Source: Nordella sp. HKS 07
GTDB lineage: Bacteria; Pseudomonadota; Alphaproteobacteria; Rhizobiales; Aestuariivirgaceae
Assembly: GCF_011046735.1 (NCBI RefSeq)
Contig: NZ_CP049258.1
Coordinates: 2,374,001-2,438,000, forward strand
DNA length: 64,000 nt
Direction: 5' to 3'
The stretch's first letter is position 1, and every line of letters begins with the position of its first letter. A program made the translations under genes and the position numbers. Shown here one piece after another: positions 26,668 to 35,423 of the stretch. The notes below the pieces were generated by a model. The model saw only the letters and a program-made list of their open reading frames with translations. It did not search any database and was not told where the DNA came from.

Positions 26668-27765
26668 TCACGACAGGCTCGCGAGATAGTCCTCATAAGA
26701 GAATTGACGCACAGGGTTCAGCCGGCCGCAGGCCTCGCGCAGGACGATCGCCGGCATCTGCACGCCGTTGAACCAATTCTTCTTCACCATCGTGTAGCCG
26801 GCCGCGTCCTCGATCGAGATGCGGTCGCCGGGCTTCAGCCGATCCGGAAAGCTGAACTCGCCGAAAATATCGCCGGCGAGGCACGACTTGCCGCAGATCA
26901 TGTAGCGGTGAGGTCCAGCATCGGGGCTGACCTTGGCGCTTTGCCGGTAGATCAGGAGATCGAGCATATGCGCTTCCGTCGAGCTGTCGACGATGGCGAG
27001 ATCCTTGCCGTTATGGAGCGTGTCGAGCACCGTCACCTCGAGTGTGGTGCTCTTCGTCACCGCTGCTTCACCAGGCTCGAGATAGACTTGCACGCCATGG
27101 CGCTCGGCGAAGCGCTTGAGCCGCGCGCAGAATGCTTCGATGGGATAGCCCTCGCCGGTGAAGTGGATGCCGCCACCGAGGCTCACCCAGTCGACCTCGC
27201 GCAGAAACAGGCCGAAGCGCTCCTCGATCTCGGTCAGCATCCGGTCGAAGAGCGCGAAGTCGGCATTCTCGCAATTATTGTGGATCATGAAGCCGTCGAT
27301 GCGGCCGAGCACGGATCTGATCCGCTCGGGCTCCCATTCGCCCAGCCGGCTGTACGGGCGCGCCGGATCGGCGAGATCGAAGCCCGAGGAGCTGATTCCC
27401 GGATTGAGCCGCAGGCCACGCGACAATCCCGCCGCCTTGCCGGCGAAGCGCTCGAGCTGGCCGATCGAATTGAAGATGATCTTGTCGGCATGCGACATCA
27501 CCGCGTCGATCTCGTGATCGGCGAAGGCCACGCTATAGGCATGCGTCTCGCCGCCGAACTTCTCATGACCGAGCTGTACTTCGTAGAGCGACGAGGAAGT
27601 CGTGCCGTCCATATGGGCGCGCATCAGATCGAAGACCGACCAGGTGGCAAAGCATTTGAGCGCCAGCAGGACCTTCGCGCCGGAACGCTCGCGCACCTCG
27701 TCGATTATGGCGAGGTTGCGGGCGAGCTTCGTCTTGTCGATCAGATAATAGGGCGTCTGTATCAT
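26668..27765 (-). CDS. nspC: Carboxynorspermidine decarboxylase
   Basis: A 365-aa PLP-dependent decarboxylase of the alanine-racemase fold that turns carboxy(nor)spermidine into (nor)spermidine. Lys37 in KVLLALKCF is the expected cofactor lysine. The motifs TSSSLYEVQLG, GLRLNPGIS and WVSLGGGIHFT, and the late SCLAGDIFGEF, fit NspC rather than DAP or ornithine decarboxylase. The start overlaps the Nudix gene by four bases, and the dehydrogenase follows, which gives the complete aspartate-semialdehyde polyamine route. Confidence 0.93.
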   Translation of the reverse strand: MIQTPYYLIDKTKLARNLAIIDEVRERSGAKVLLALKCFATWSVFDLMRAHMDGTTSSSLYEVQLGHEKFGGETHAYSVAFADHEIDAVMSHADKIIFNSIGQLERFAGKAAGLSRGLRLNPGISSSGFDLADPARPYSRLGEWEPERIRSVLGRIDGFMIHNNCENADFALFDRMLTEIEERFGLFLREVDWVSLGGGIHFTGEGYPIEAFCARLKRFAERHGVQVYLEPGEAAVTKSTTLEVTVLDTLHNGKDLAIVDSSTEAHMLDLLIYRQSAKVSPDAGPHRYMICGKSCLAGDIFGEFSFPDRLKPGDRISIEDAAGYTMVKKNWFNGVQMPAIVLREACGRLNPVRQFSYEDYLASLS

Positions 27766-28190
27766 CGTAAGGTGATCTCGCTCATTGTGAGGATGAGGGT
27801 CTTGAGCTCGGCTTCATCGACGAGCTCAGCTGCTTGCGCCGCGGCGAACCAGGCGCGTTGGCGCTGATGCCATTCCGGCCAGCGCCCCAGTTCGTTGGTG
27901 ACGCCGAGGGGAAAGACCTCGACGCGACAGATGAGGGATCGCCCGTTCGGCCGGCGCTTGCGGTAGTGATAGGCGCCGATCGCCTGCGTCGCGGCTTCGC
28001 CTTCGACGCCCGCTTCCTCGAAGGCCTCGCGGGCCGCCACCTCGACGCCGTTCCTGCCACGCATCGGCCAGCCCTTGGGGATGATCCAGCGGCCGGTGTC
28101 GCGCGACGTGATCAGCATTATGTCGCTGCCGCCCTGGGCCGACGGGCGGTGCGGCAGCGCTCCATATTGCAGGCGGACGGGCGCGTTCAT
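27762..28190 (-). CDS. Nudix hydrolase
   Basis: A 142-aa Nudix protein. The Nudix box is GVEVAAREAFEEAGVEG, with the REAFEEAG core, preceded by WIIPKGWPMRG. The substrate (nucleotide diphosphate derivatives, or diphosphoinositol-like compounds for this KGWP subtype) cannot be settled. The ATG at 28190 overlaps the EIIA-like gene stop, and the end overlaps nspC, so it is translated within the same chain. The longer upstream frame is shadow sequence inside the EIIA gene. Confidence 0.87.
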   Translation of the reverse strand: MNAPVRLQYGALPHRPSAQGGSDIMLITSRDTGRWIIPKGWPMRGRNGVEVAAREAFEEAGVEGEAATQAIGAYHYRKRRPNGRSLICRVEVFPLGVTNELGRWPEWHQRQRAWFAAAQAAELVDEAELKTLILTMSEITLR

Positions 28191-28714
28191 GCCGGCATCG
28201 GCTGCGGACGCGAGAAGCGGGCAGGCACGCGCTGGCGCGTGCGCGCATCGCGCGCGGCGATGATCTCCGCCGTACAGCACAACAGCATCCGCGCCTCGCG
28301 CGGGCTTGCGGCTTCCCTCAGCCAATGGAGCAGCGGCGGCTCGCGCAGGAGCCGGCACAGTTCGGCGAGGCCGATGAGCGAATGCTCCTTGGGCATCGCC
28401 GGCCAGATCATCGCGAAGACGAGGTCGACGGGGTGTCCGTCGAGAGCATCGAAATCGATCGGCCGGGCGAGCCGCATGAAGGTGGCGGCGGGCGCCGTCA
28501 CGCAGCCCAGACGCGCATGCGGGATCGCGACGCCATGATTGATCGCGGTCGAACCGACATCCTCGCGGATGGTAAGCGCGGCCCGGATCGTCTCCATGTC
28601 GGCGCCGCTCCTGGCGCTCAAATGAGTTGAAACCGCCTCCAGCACCGCGGGGCCGGTATCGGCGGGATGGTCCAATATGATGTCGTCACTCTGAAAGAGA
28701 TCCACAAATCTCAC
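28187..28714 (-). CDS. PTS EIIA (PtsN/fructose-type) domain protein
   Basis: A 175-aa EIIA type-2 domain. The phosphorylatable histidine is His66 in INHGVAIPHARLG, with the REDVGSTA motif before it. It resembles PtsN (EIIA-Ntr), a regulatory phosphocarrier, rather than a transport subunit, and no EIIB or EIIC is nearby. The canonical ptsN neighbours rpoN and hpf are absent, so it is a second, divergent copy. It heads an operon with Nudix and polyamine genes by a four-base overlap. Confidence 0.82.
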   Translation of the reverse strand: MRFVDLFQSDDIILDHPADTGPAVLEAVSTHLSARSGADMETIRAALTIREDVGSTAINHGVAIPHARLGCVTAPAATFMRLARPIDFDALDGHPVDLVFAMIWPAMPKEHSLIGLAELCRLLREPPLLHWLREAASPREARMLLCCTAEIIAARDARTRQRVPARFSRPQPMPA

Positions 28715-28730
28715 CGCAAAACTCCTGGAT

Positions 28731-28776
28731 CGTGATCACTTCAGGCGGATTCCGCCCGAGGTGATGAATGTGATCG
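28731..28776. repeat. GATCAC-type hairpin, family 1 second module
   Basis: A reverse-oriented hairpin (CGTGATCACTTCAGGCGG pairing with CCGCCCGAGGTGATGAATG) lies upstream of the EIIA-like gene. Its tips match the GATCAC...GTGATC module of family 1. The rest of the 287-base gap (28715-29001) contains no gene that I can support. Confidence 0.6.
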
Positions 28777-29001
28777 AAGCCGGCTGGCCCGACGGCGCCG
28801 CATCTTCGAATTGTGATGTGAAATGCCTGATTATCCCGGACGCGGGAGCTGCGTTAGGCGCGTCCGGGCGAGAGGTCGGCTTTAAGGCGCCGAGCCTCCT
28901 TCTTCATTTGACGTTTCGGAAACGTGATCATGGCGCGCCGAAGCTAGTCCATATTCCCCGGAAGTCAAGTCAACCACGTCGCCTGCGGGCGAAGCATCCG
29001 C

Positions 29002-29376
29002 CTACCGCCCGACATAGGCCATAGCGTCGATCTCGATCTTGATGCCGGAAAGACCCGCGGCGACGGTGGTGCGCGTCGGTTTCACCTCCCCGAAATAAGT
29101 CCGGTACACGCGGTCGAAGGCGTCGAAATCCGCGATGTCGGCGAGATAACATGTGCATTTGACCACCTGATCCATGCGCGCGCCCGCCGCGGCGAGCAGT
29201 GCTTTGACATTGTCGAGAGTGAGCGCCACTTCGCTCTCGATGCTGCCGGCGACGATATTGCCTTGGGGATCGATGGGGCCTTGTCCGGACACGAAGACGA
29301 AATCGCCGACCTTGAGGGCGGGGGAATAGGAGCCGGTATTGGGAGCGCCGTCGGCGGCGATGATCTTCGTGAACAT
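29002..29376 (-). CDS. RidA/YjgF family enamine/imine deaminase
   Basis: A 124-aa RidA-family protein. Family members hydrolyse reactive enamine/imine intermediates or related substrates. Seen here are SGQGPIDPQGNIV near 38-50, a conserved VVKCTCYLADIADF segment, and the C-terminal IEIDAMAYVGR; the catalytic arginine that RidA proteins carry near residue 105 is replaced by the S-G-I-K-I context, so deaminase activity is uncertain. The ATG at 29376 has AAGGAA seven bases upstream. It is divergent from a LacI regulator and shares its operator region. Confidence 0.88.
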   Translation of the reverse strand: MFTKIIAADGAPNTGSYSPALKVGDFVFVSGQGPIDPQGNIVAGSIESEVALTLDNVKALLAAAGARMDQVVKCTCYLADIADFDAFDRVYRTYFGEVKPTRTTVAAGLSGIKIEIDAMAYVGR

Positions 29377-29437
29377 GGTGCTTTTCCTTGTGAAGATAGA
29401 TGTGGTCAACGGCTGGCCGGGCCACGCTTTTCGGCTA

Positions 29438-29456
29438 GAGTAACGTTAAAGTAGGC
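29438..29456. promoter_or_regulatory. Candidate LacI-family operator between ridA-like and lacI-like genes
   Basis: The palindrome TAACGTTA (29441-29448) lies inside a longer dyad CTA-N3-TAACGTTA-N3-TAG and reads on as AAGTAGGC. A close match, TAACGATAAAGTAGGC, is upstream of the transporter operon at 35358, and AACGTTAAAG is at 35213. The central CG and symmetry are typical of LacI-family operators. Confidence 0.6.
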
Positions 29457-29489
29457 GGCTGAACCAGATGGAGGCGGACGGAACGGGAC

Positions 29490-30509
29490 ATGGCTGATGA
29501 GCGGGTGACTTTGCGCGATATCGCCCGGCGGGCGGGCGTCTCCATGACGACGGTTTCCAACGTGGTCAACGGCCGGCTGGAACTGATGTCGGAGGCGACG
29601 CGCGAACGGGTCGCCGCCGCCATTCGCGAATTGAACTATCGTCCCAATGCGGGCGCCCGAAATCTGCGCCTGTCGCAGCGCGGCGCCATAGGTCTGATCG
29701 TCGTCGACGAGCAGCCGCGCTTCCTCGCCGATCTGATGACCAGCAACATCCTGGCCGGCATCTCCAACTATCTCAGCGGCCACGGCTATGGCCTGCTGGT
29801 CACCGGCATCCGCAAAGCCGCGGTCGCCGATCTGCATCTCTTGCGCCGCGATCAGACCGATGGTCTTTGCATCATGGCCTCCGGCACCCAGCAGGAGCGC
29901 CGCGCGCTCTATCGCCAGCTCGAGGATACCGGCCAGCCGATCGTAATTTTCCAGGATCAGGCGCCGGATTTCATGACCGACACGCTGTCGGTCCGCCAGG
30001 ACGATCACAAGGCCGGCGAGCTCCTCGCCGAGCGCCTCATCGCGCGGGGCGCCCGGCGGCTGGCGCTGCTGGTGCCGGCCCAGAGCTGGGCGGCAATGGC
30101 CGCGCGCCAGGCCGGCGTCATGGCGGTGGCGGAACGCCATGGCGCGAGGCTCGACACGGTGACCTGCGGCAGCGAGGAGATCGCCGACACGCAGATTGCC
30201 ATTGCGCGTTATGTTGAGCGCAACGGCCTGCCCGACGCGCTGCTCGGCGGCAACGACCAGATGGGCTGCGCCGCGCTCACCTGGGCGCAGGACCGCAATT
30301 TCGCGGTGCCGGGCGATGTGCGGGTCACCGGCTGCAACGGCTTCGCCTTCATCGATTATGTGCGTCCGCGCCTCACCTCGATCGCCTCGCCCGCTTATGA
30401 GATGGGCAAGCAGGGCGCCGCCTTGCTGCTCGCCCGCCTGTCGGAAGGCCGTTTCAAGCAAAGCGAGATGCTGTTCGACGTGACACTCCTGCCGGGCGAG
30501 TCGGATTAA
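29490..30509 (+). CDS. LacI-family transcriptional regulator
   Basis: A 339-aa repressor with an N-terminal LacI helix-turn-helix: TLRDIARRAGVSMTTVSNVVNGR at residues 6-28 (recognition helix and hinge), followed by a periplasmic-binding-protein-like effector domain. It lies between the ridA-like gene and the hydantoinase cluster and is probably their local regulator, since the same operator-like motif precedes all three transcription units. The effector is unknown. Confidence 0.92.
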   Translation: MADERVTLRDIARRAGVSMTTVSNVVNGRLELMSEATRERVAAAIRELNYRPNAGARNLRLSQRGAIGLIVVDEQPRFLADLMTSNILAGISNYLSGHGYGLLVTGIRKAAVADLHLLRRDQTDGLCIMASGTQQERRALYRQLEDTGQPIVIFQDQAPDFMTDTLSVRQDDHKAGELLAERLIARGARRLALLVPAQSWAAMAARQAGVMAVAERHGARLDTVTCGSEEIADTQIAIARYVERNGLPDALLGGNDQMGCAALTWAQDRNFAVPGDVRVTGCNGFAFIDYVRPRLTSIASPAYEMGKQGAALLLARLSEGRFKQSEMLFDVTLLPGESD

Positions 30510-30536
30510 CGCATAGCGAAATCTGTCCACGCATTA

Positions 30537-30662
30537 CCCTCACCCTGAGGTGCCCACCGAAAGTGGGCCTCGAAGGGTCTGTTGCAGCAATCTCACTGTA
30601 TCCTGTTGGATGCTTCGAGGCGCCCTCGGCTCAAGGGCCGAGGGCGCACCTCAGCATGAGGA
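30537..30662. repeat. Composite repeat, family 4, copy 1
   Basis: The blocks CCCTCACCCTGAGG, CCTCGAAGGGT, TATCCTGTTGGATGCTTCGAGG (as overlapping short blocks) and CTCAGCATGAGG are joined by two variable hairpins, GCCCACCGAAAGTGGGC and CGCCCTCGGC...GCCGAGGGCG. A reverse copy with different hairpins is at 58142-58282. It fills the gap between the convergent LacI and hydantoinase B genes. Confidence 0.8.
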
Positions 30663-30669
30663 CACTGCG

Positions 30670-32430
30670 TCATCCCTTCCGTAAATTCGCGGTGCGTGCC
30701 GCATCGAGCTCGAGCGCATCGGTAACGGCGACACGATAGACGCTTTCGGCCCTGGCGCGACTGACCCAGCCTTCGCGCACATCGCGCAGCACCAGCGCCG
30801 GGTCGCGCGCTTCGGGCGGCCCGTAACCGCCACCACCGCAGCTGATCGACACCATCGCCTCATCCGGCTGGACCAGCACCTCGGCGCAGCCCGGTGTCGG
30901 CTCGAGCGCGCCGCCGGCGCGCCGCACATATTGCGCGGAGGGCGCCCCCGAGAGACCGCCACGCACACCCCGCGCCGGATTGACATTGCCGTCGCTGACA
31001 TAGGCAACCGTCATGGCGCAGCCGACAGGTGAGAATTCCGAATAGGCGCTCACCGCGCCGCGGAACCTGCCCGCCCCTTCGGTATCCGCCATCAGCCGCC
31101 TGGCCTTCACGAAGATCGGATGCCTGAGCTCGTCGATCTCGATCGAATCCTGGTAGCACATGCCGGCATTGCCCGTATGCATGATGGTGAGCCAGCCATC
31201 GGTCGAGGGCGCGCCGGCGCCGCCGGTGCAGCCGAGATAGACTTCATTGACGAAGGGCTGGCCGTCATGGACTCCGGAGACGACACCTGAAGAAGCTGGA
31301 ATGCAGGCGCCCGATTCGGCCATGCCGAGACCGTCGCCGAGCTCCGCGATGGCGCATTGCACCGGATTGGAGACCCGGTCGGCGAGATTGGTGGTGGCCA
31401 CCGAGCAGGAGGTCGGGTGCTTCGGTAGACCGACGGCGCTGTTCTCCTTCAGCAGCACCGAGATGCGGCGGAAGCTGCCTTCGTTCTTCGGCACCGTATG
31501 GTCGATGGAATTGAAGATGCCGACCATCGGCGCCGAGCGCGCGCAGGCTTCCGAGAGATTGAGGCCATTCTCCAGGCAGCCGATATTGTCGCGTACATCG
31601 ACCTCGATGCGCTCGGCCTCAGGGTCGATGTCGACGGTGACGGTGACCTCGACGCCATCCGGAGGCGTAGCCGGGAAGGGATCGTGCCGGCTCTTGCGCG
31701 TGATGCGGCCCTTGGGCATGCCGCGTATCGCGGCGCGCATGCGCTCCTCGCTGTAGTCGAACCAGGCGCTGGCATAGTCCTCGAGCGCCTGCCAGCCGAC
31801 TTCGCGGCCTAAGGCCAGGATCTCGCGCTCGCCGACGCGCGCCGCGCCCAAGGTGGCGAGATAGTCGCCCCACCATTGCTCGGGCACCCGGATGCGCAAC
31901 TGGCACATGCGCACGAGGTCCATCTGATGCTGATAGTCGCTCTGGATCTTGACCGCCGGAAAGATCAGGGCGCCCTCGGCATAGACGTCCTTGGCCGCTC
32001 CCATATAGGTGCTCGGCAGCGAATTGCCGCAATCGGCCTGATGTCCCTTGGCGAGGACGGTGAAGCGATGGATGCCGTCGTCGTCGATCACCGGCACCAG
32101 GATGCTGTGATCGGCCGGATGGGTGCAGCCATGATAGGGTGAATTGTGCAGGTAGGCATCGCCGCGGCGGAGCTGCGGATGATTGTCGGTCATCGTCTTG
32201 CACATGACCTCCGGCCCGCGCAGCACATGGATGGGCAGGCTGTCGGAGGCGGTCAGCAGTTCATGCCGGGCGGTGAGAATCACGCAGGAGAAGTCCCGCG
32301 CGATGGTGAGGATGCCCGAGCGCCCGGTGCGGTGCAGCGTATTGGCCATTTTGCGCGCCACGCCCTCGAAGCGGGCGGTGAGCACGGCGAGCTGGACGCG
32401 GTTCATGGCGTTCGATGGATTGTCGCGCAT
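30670..32430 (-). CDS. Hydantoinase B/oxoprolinase family protein
   Basis: A 586-aa HyuB-type subunit. It begins with NRVQLAVLTARFEGVARKM and has the characteristic HGCTHPADHS segment near residue 100 and a late GGGGYGPPEARDP. HyuA/HyuB pairs hydrolyse hydantoins, 5-oxoproline or act as acetone/acetophenone carboxylases; no third small subunit is present, so an ATP-dependent cyclic-amide hydrolase is likelier. It follows its HyuA partner closely and belongs to the rraA-hyuA-hyuB operon. Confidence 0.92.
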   Translation of the reverse strand: MRDNPSNAMNRVQLAVLTARFEGVARKMANTLHRTGRSGILTIARDFSCVILTARHELLTASDSLPIHVLRGPEVMCKTMTDNHPQLRRGDAYLHNSPYHGCTHPADHSILVPVIDDDGIHRFTVLAKGHQADCGNSLPSTYMGAAKDVYAEGALIFPAVKIQSDYQHQMDLVRMCQLRIRVPEQWWGDYLATLGAARVGEREILALGREVGWQALEDYASAWFDYSEERMRAAIRGMPKGRITRKSRHDPFPATPPDGVEVTVTVDIDPEAERIEVDVRDNIGCLENGLNLSEACARSAPMVGIFNSIDHTVPKNEGSFRRISVLLKENSAVGLPKHPTSCSVATTNLADRVSNPVQCAIAELGDGLGMAESGACIPASSGVVSGVHDGQPFVNEVYLGCTGGAGAPSTDGWLTIMHTGNAGMCYQDSIEIDELRHPIFVKARRLMADTEGAGRFRGAVSAYSEFSPVGCAMTVAYVSDGNVNPARGVRGGLSGAPSAQYVRRAGGALEPTPGCAEVLVQPDEAMVSISCGGGGYGPPEARDPALVLRDVREGWVSRARAESVYRVAVTDALELDAARTANLRKG

Positions 32431-32438
32431 GCGTCTCC

Positions 32439-34520
32439 CTAAGCTCCGATATCGATGACGAGCGTGCCGGACCGATCGCGCGCTACGCGGGCGCCCGGGT
32501 CGATTACGATCGAAGTGAAGCCGGATTCGAGAATGGCCGGCCCCTCGACCACGGCATCGCCGGCAAGCGCGTCGATGCTGGCGACCTTGGCCTTCACCCA
32601 GCCGCTATCCTTGAAATAGACCTGACGATCCTGGCCGATCGCGCCGTCCTGCTGGTGCCGCATGCGGCCCGGCGCCGTGGCCCCGAGGCGGCAATGCACC
32701 GCCGCCGCCCAGCCGATCGTCTCGATCGAGGAGGCCTCGTCGCTCACCGCGAATATGTCCTGATGCGTCTTGTGGAAATCGGCGACGAGCCGGGTGACAT
32801 CGGCGTTCTCCTGGAAGCGGCTCACGCACAACGGCACTTCGATTTCCCATGCCTGGTCGGGATAACGGGCTTCCGTCGACCAGTCGATGCCGACAAAGAT
32901 CGCATCGGGCCCGATCTGCCGGCGGAACGCTTCGCAATGCGCCTCGAGATCGGCGAGCACCTTGTTCACCGCGGCGAAATCGAAATCCTTGCTCGTGGCA
33001 TACAGCATCGCCTGGTGATAGGCGACGAGATCCGACACCAGCGCGCCCGCCGCGGCGAGCGCGGCACCCGTCTCGGGCACCAGCACCGTGCGGCAGCCGA
33101 GCCGGCGTCCGATCGCGACGCAATTCAACCCCGCAGCACCACCGCCGGCGACGAAGGCCGCTTCGCGCGGATCGATGCCCTGATTGACCGTGATGTCGAG
33201 TATGGCCTGCACCATGTGCTCGGTGGCAAGCTCGATGATCGCATCAGCGGCCGCCTCGACGCTCTGGCCGAGAGGCGAAGCGACATCGCGCTGGATCGCC
33301 GCCTCGGCCGCCTCGCGGTCGAGCTTCATCCTGCCGCCGAGAAAATGCAGGGGATCGATGATGCCCAGCGCCACCGAGGCGTCGGTCACCGTCGGGCGCG
33401 TGCCGCCGCGGCCATAAGCGGCGGGCCCGGGCACAGCGCCTGCGCTGATCGGCCCGACATGCAGAAGGCCGCCGTCATCGACCCAGGCGATCGAGCCGCC
33501 GCCGGCGCCGATGCTCTTGGTGTCGACCGACGGCATGCCGGTGAGATGGCTGGAGAAGGGCTTGCCGAGCCAGGTCTCGCGCGTGCGCGGGATGCGCCCG
33601 TTGCGCACCAGCGACACATCGAAGGTCGTGCCGCCGGTGTCGCCGACGATCAGCGTGTCCGTGTCGCCGCCGCTGCAATAGGCCCTGGCGCCGACCGGCG
33701 CCATGCTCGGGCCGGAATTGATGAGATGCACCGGCTGCTCGGCCACTTCGGCGGCGTCCATCACGCCACCTTGCGAGGACACCACCAGGAGCCTTCCGGC
33801 AAAGCCGACATCGCTGAGGCGCCGGTCGAGGCCACGCATATAGCTGCCCATGATCGGCTTCAGCGCGGCATCGATGGCGGTCGACATGGCGCGTCGATAT
33901 TCGCGGATGGAGGGATTGATCCGGTGCGACAGCGTGAAGGGCATGCCGGGCAGATGTTTCTCGATCAGCCGGCCGACCGCGAGCTCGTGCTCAGGGTTGA
34001 CGATCGACCACAGGAGGCAGACGGCGATCGCCTCGACGCCTTTGCCGGGGAGCTCCTTCAACAGGGCGGCGAGCTTCGCCGCGTTGAGAGGCGTGCGCAC
34101 CTCCCCCGAGGCCATGATGCGTTCCTCGATCTCGAAGGTGAGTGCCTTAGGGATGAAGGGTTCGGGGTAAGGGATAGTGAAATTGAACGCATCCTGGCGC
34201 CCGCCCTCGCGGAAGACCAAAGTGTCGGGATGGCCCTCGGTGGTGAGGAAGGCGGTGCGCGCGGTGCGTCCGGTGACGATGGCGTTGATCGCATGCGTGG
34301 TGCCATGCACCAGCACCTCACCCTGCGCCAGATAATCGGCGAGCTTCTCGCCCTTGGCGGCGGCGGCAACCTTCAGCACATCGATGACGCCGGCCACCGG
34401 ATCGGCGGGTGTCGTCGGAGCCTTATGCATGGTGAGGCTGCCATCCGCTTCGCCGACAATGAGATCGGTGAAAGTGCCGCCGGTATCGATGGCGAAGCGC
34501 AAGCTGGCGGGAGCCGTCAT
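32439..34520 (-). CDS. Hydantoinase A/oxoprolinase family protein
   Basis: A 693-aa HyuA-type ATPase subunit of the actin-like fold. The phosphate-binding motif FAIDTGGTFTDLIVG is at residues 9-23 and a second, VGDTGGTTFDVSLV, near 290, followed by GAGGGSIAWVD. It forms the heteromer with the HyuB protein encoded eight bases downstream. The operon also encodes an RraA-like protein and, divergently, an importer, so a cyclic amide or a related ring compound is probably taken up and opened. The exact substrate is inferred. Confidence 0.92.
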   Translation of the reverse strand: MTAPASLRFAIDTGGTFTDLIVGEADGSLTMHKAPTTPADPVAGVIDVLKVAAAAKGEKLADYLAQGEVLVHGTTHAINAIVTGRTARTAFLTTEGHPDTLVFREGGRQDAFNFTIPYPEPFIPKALTFEIEERIMASGEVRTPLNAAKLAALLKELPGKGVEAIAVCLLWSIVNPEHELAVGRLIEKHLPGMPFTLSHRINPSIREYRRAMSTAIDAALKPIMGSYMRGLDRRLSDVGFAGRLLVVSSQGGVMDAAEVAEQPVHLINSGPSMAPVGARAYCSGGDTDTLIVGDTGGTTFDVSLVRNGRIPRTRETWLGKPFSSHLTGMPSVDTKSIGAGGGSIAWVDDGGLLHVGPISAGAVPGPAAYGRGGTRPTVTDASVALGIIDPLHFLGGRMKLDREAAEAAIQRDVASPLGQSVEAAADAIIELATEHMVQAILDITVNQGIDPREAAFVAGGGAAGLNCVAIGRRLGCRTVLVPETGAALAAAGALVSDLVAYHQAMLYATSKDFDFAAVNKVLADLEAHCEAFRRQIGPDAIFVGIDWSTEARYPDQAWEIEVPLCVSRFQENADVTRLVADFHKTHQDIFAVSDEASSIETIGWAAAVHCRLGATAPGRMRHQQDGAIGQDRQVYFKDSGWVKAKVASIDALAGDAVVEGPAILESGFTSIVIDPGARVARDRSGTLVIDIGA

Positions 34521-34528
34521 GGCCGACC

Positions 34529-35185
34529 TCAGAGTACGCCGTATTTTTCGTAGACTTCGGCAAGGAGACGCCCGGCGCGCAGTTCGTCGCGCGTGCGATT
34601 CTCGCGCGTGACCTTGTCGAGCGCTTTGGTGAAGACTTCGTCGGCCACGCCTTGTGGGATGATGACGACACCGTCGATATCACCGAATACCCAGTCGCCG
34701 GCGGTGACCCGGACGCCGGCGCAATCGATCGGGCGATCCATCTCGATCATCCGGCAGCGGCCGCGGCTGTCGAGCGGGCCGATGCCGCCATGGAAGACGG
34801 GAAATTTCATCGCCTTGATGTGGCGCACGTCGCGCACCAGCCCGTCGGTGACGCAGGCCACGGCGCCGCGCGCGGTGGCCGCTGTCGACAGGAGCTCGCC
34901 CCATGGCGCGATGCGGTCGGTCGGCCCGCCGCAGGCGACGACCGCCACATCGCCGGGCTTGAGATCGTCGACCAGGCGAATTTCCAGCTCATAGGGATTT
35001 TCGCCCTCGAGAACCGAATAGGTGTTGGTGAAAAGCGCGGTGCGGGCGCGGCCGACGAAGATCAGCGTGTCGTCGACGGGCCGCACGAAGGGACGCATCG
35101 CCTGCGTGGTCAGTCCCATCTCGTCCATCACGTCGGAAAGGACGGCCGTATAGAGATGCTCGCGGAGCGTGGCGGTGGCATGCAT
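34529..35185 (-). CDS. RraA-like protein (HMG/CHA aldolase family)
   Basis: A 218-aa RraA-fold protein. Motifs are LSDVMDEMG, VACGGPTDRIAPWGELLS and the late GDIDGVVIIP. True RraA inhibits RNase E, but most catabolic-cluster members are 4-hydroxy-4-methyl-2-oxoglutarate/4-carboxy-4-hydroxy-2-oxoadipate aldolases or oxaloacetate decarboxylases. The presence in an operon with hydantoinase genes argues for an enzyme. It is the first gene of that operon, behind a LacI-type motif. Confidence 0.87.
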   Translation of the reverse strand: MHATATLREHLYTAVLSDVMDEMGLTTQAMRPFVRPVDDTLIFVGRARTALFTNTYSVLEGENPYELEIRLVDDLKPGDVAVVACGGPTDRIAPWGELLSTAATARGAVACVTDGLVRDVRHIKAMKFPVFHGGIGPLDSRGRCRMIEMDRPIDCAGVRVTAGDWVFGDIDGVVIIPQGVADEVFTKALDKVTRENRTRDELRAGRLLAEVYEKYGVL

Positions 35186-35207
35186 GAGGTGATCTCGCGA
35201 TTTAAGG

Positions 35208-35223
35208 TATAAAACGTTAAAGC
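35208..35223. promoter_or_regulatory. Candidate LacI-family operator upstream of the rraA-like gene
   Basis: The sequence TATAAAACGTTAAAGC contains the AACGTT palindrome and the TTAAAG extension seen at 29441 and 35358. It lies 23-38 bases before the rraA-like start on the minus strand. Confidence 0.5.
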
Positions 35224-35357
35224 TAAAATCACGAACTCGTCAAGGGCGCCATCTTGGAAGGTATTGCGTTGGCGCTCTCGAATGGCAACAAGACACCATA
35301 TTTTTCGGCAATACGCAGCGCTTGACATTTTTTCTGAAGCGCGGTCTATTTTATCTG

Positions 35358-35373
35358 TAACGATAAAGTAGGC
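35358..35373. promoter_or_regulatory. Candidate LacI-family operator upstream of the PotABCD-like operon
   Basis: TAACGATAAAGTAGGC differs at one base from the 16 bases at 29441 upstream of the LacI gene. It lies 51 bases before the transporter ATPase start and 173 bases from the rraA-like start, in the shared divergent promoter region. Confidence 0.6.
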
Positions 35374-35423
35374 TTGCCGGGTCGAGAGCGGCGATCCGAA
35401 CTTCGTCCAAGCAGAGCGGGACA

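Noticed and set aside
32415-34553. A 712-codon plus-strand open frame antisense to the hydantoinase A gene
   Set aside because: It mirrors a GC-rich coding gene with clear family motifs on the other strand, and its translation is low-complexity Arg/Ala/Asp/His-rich without motifs.
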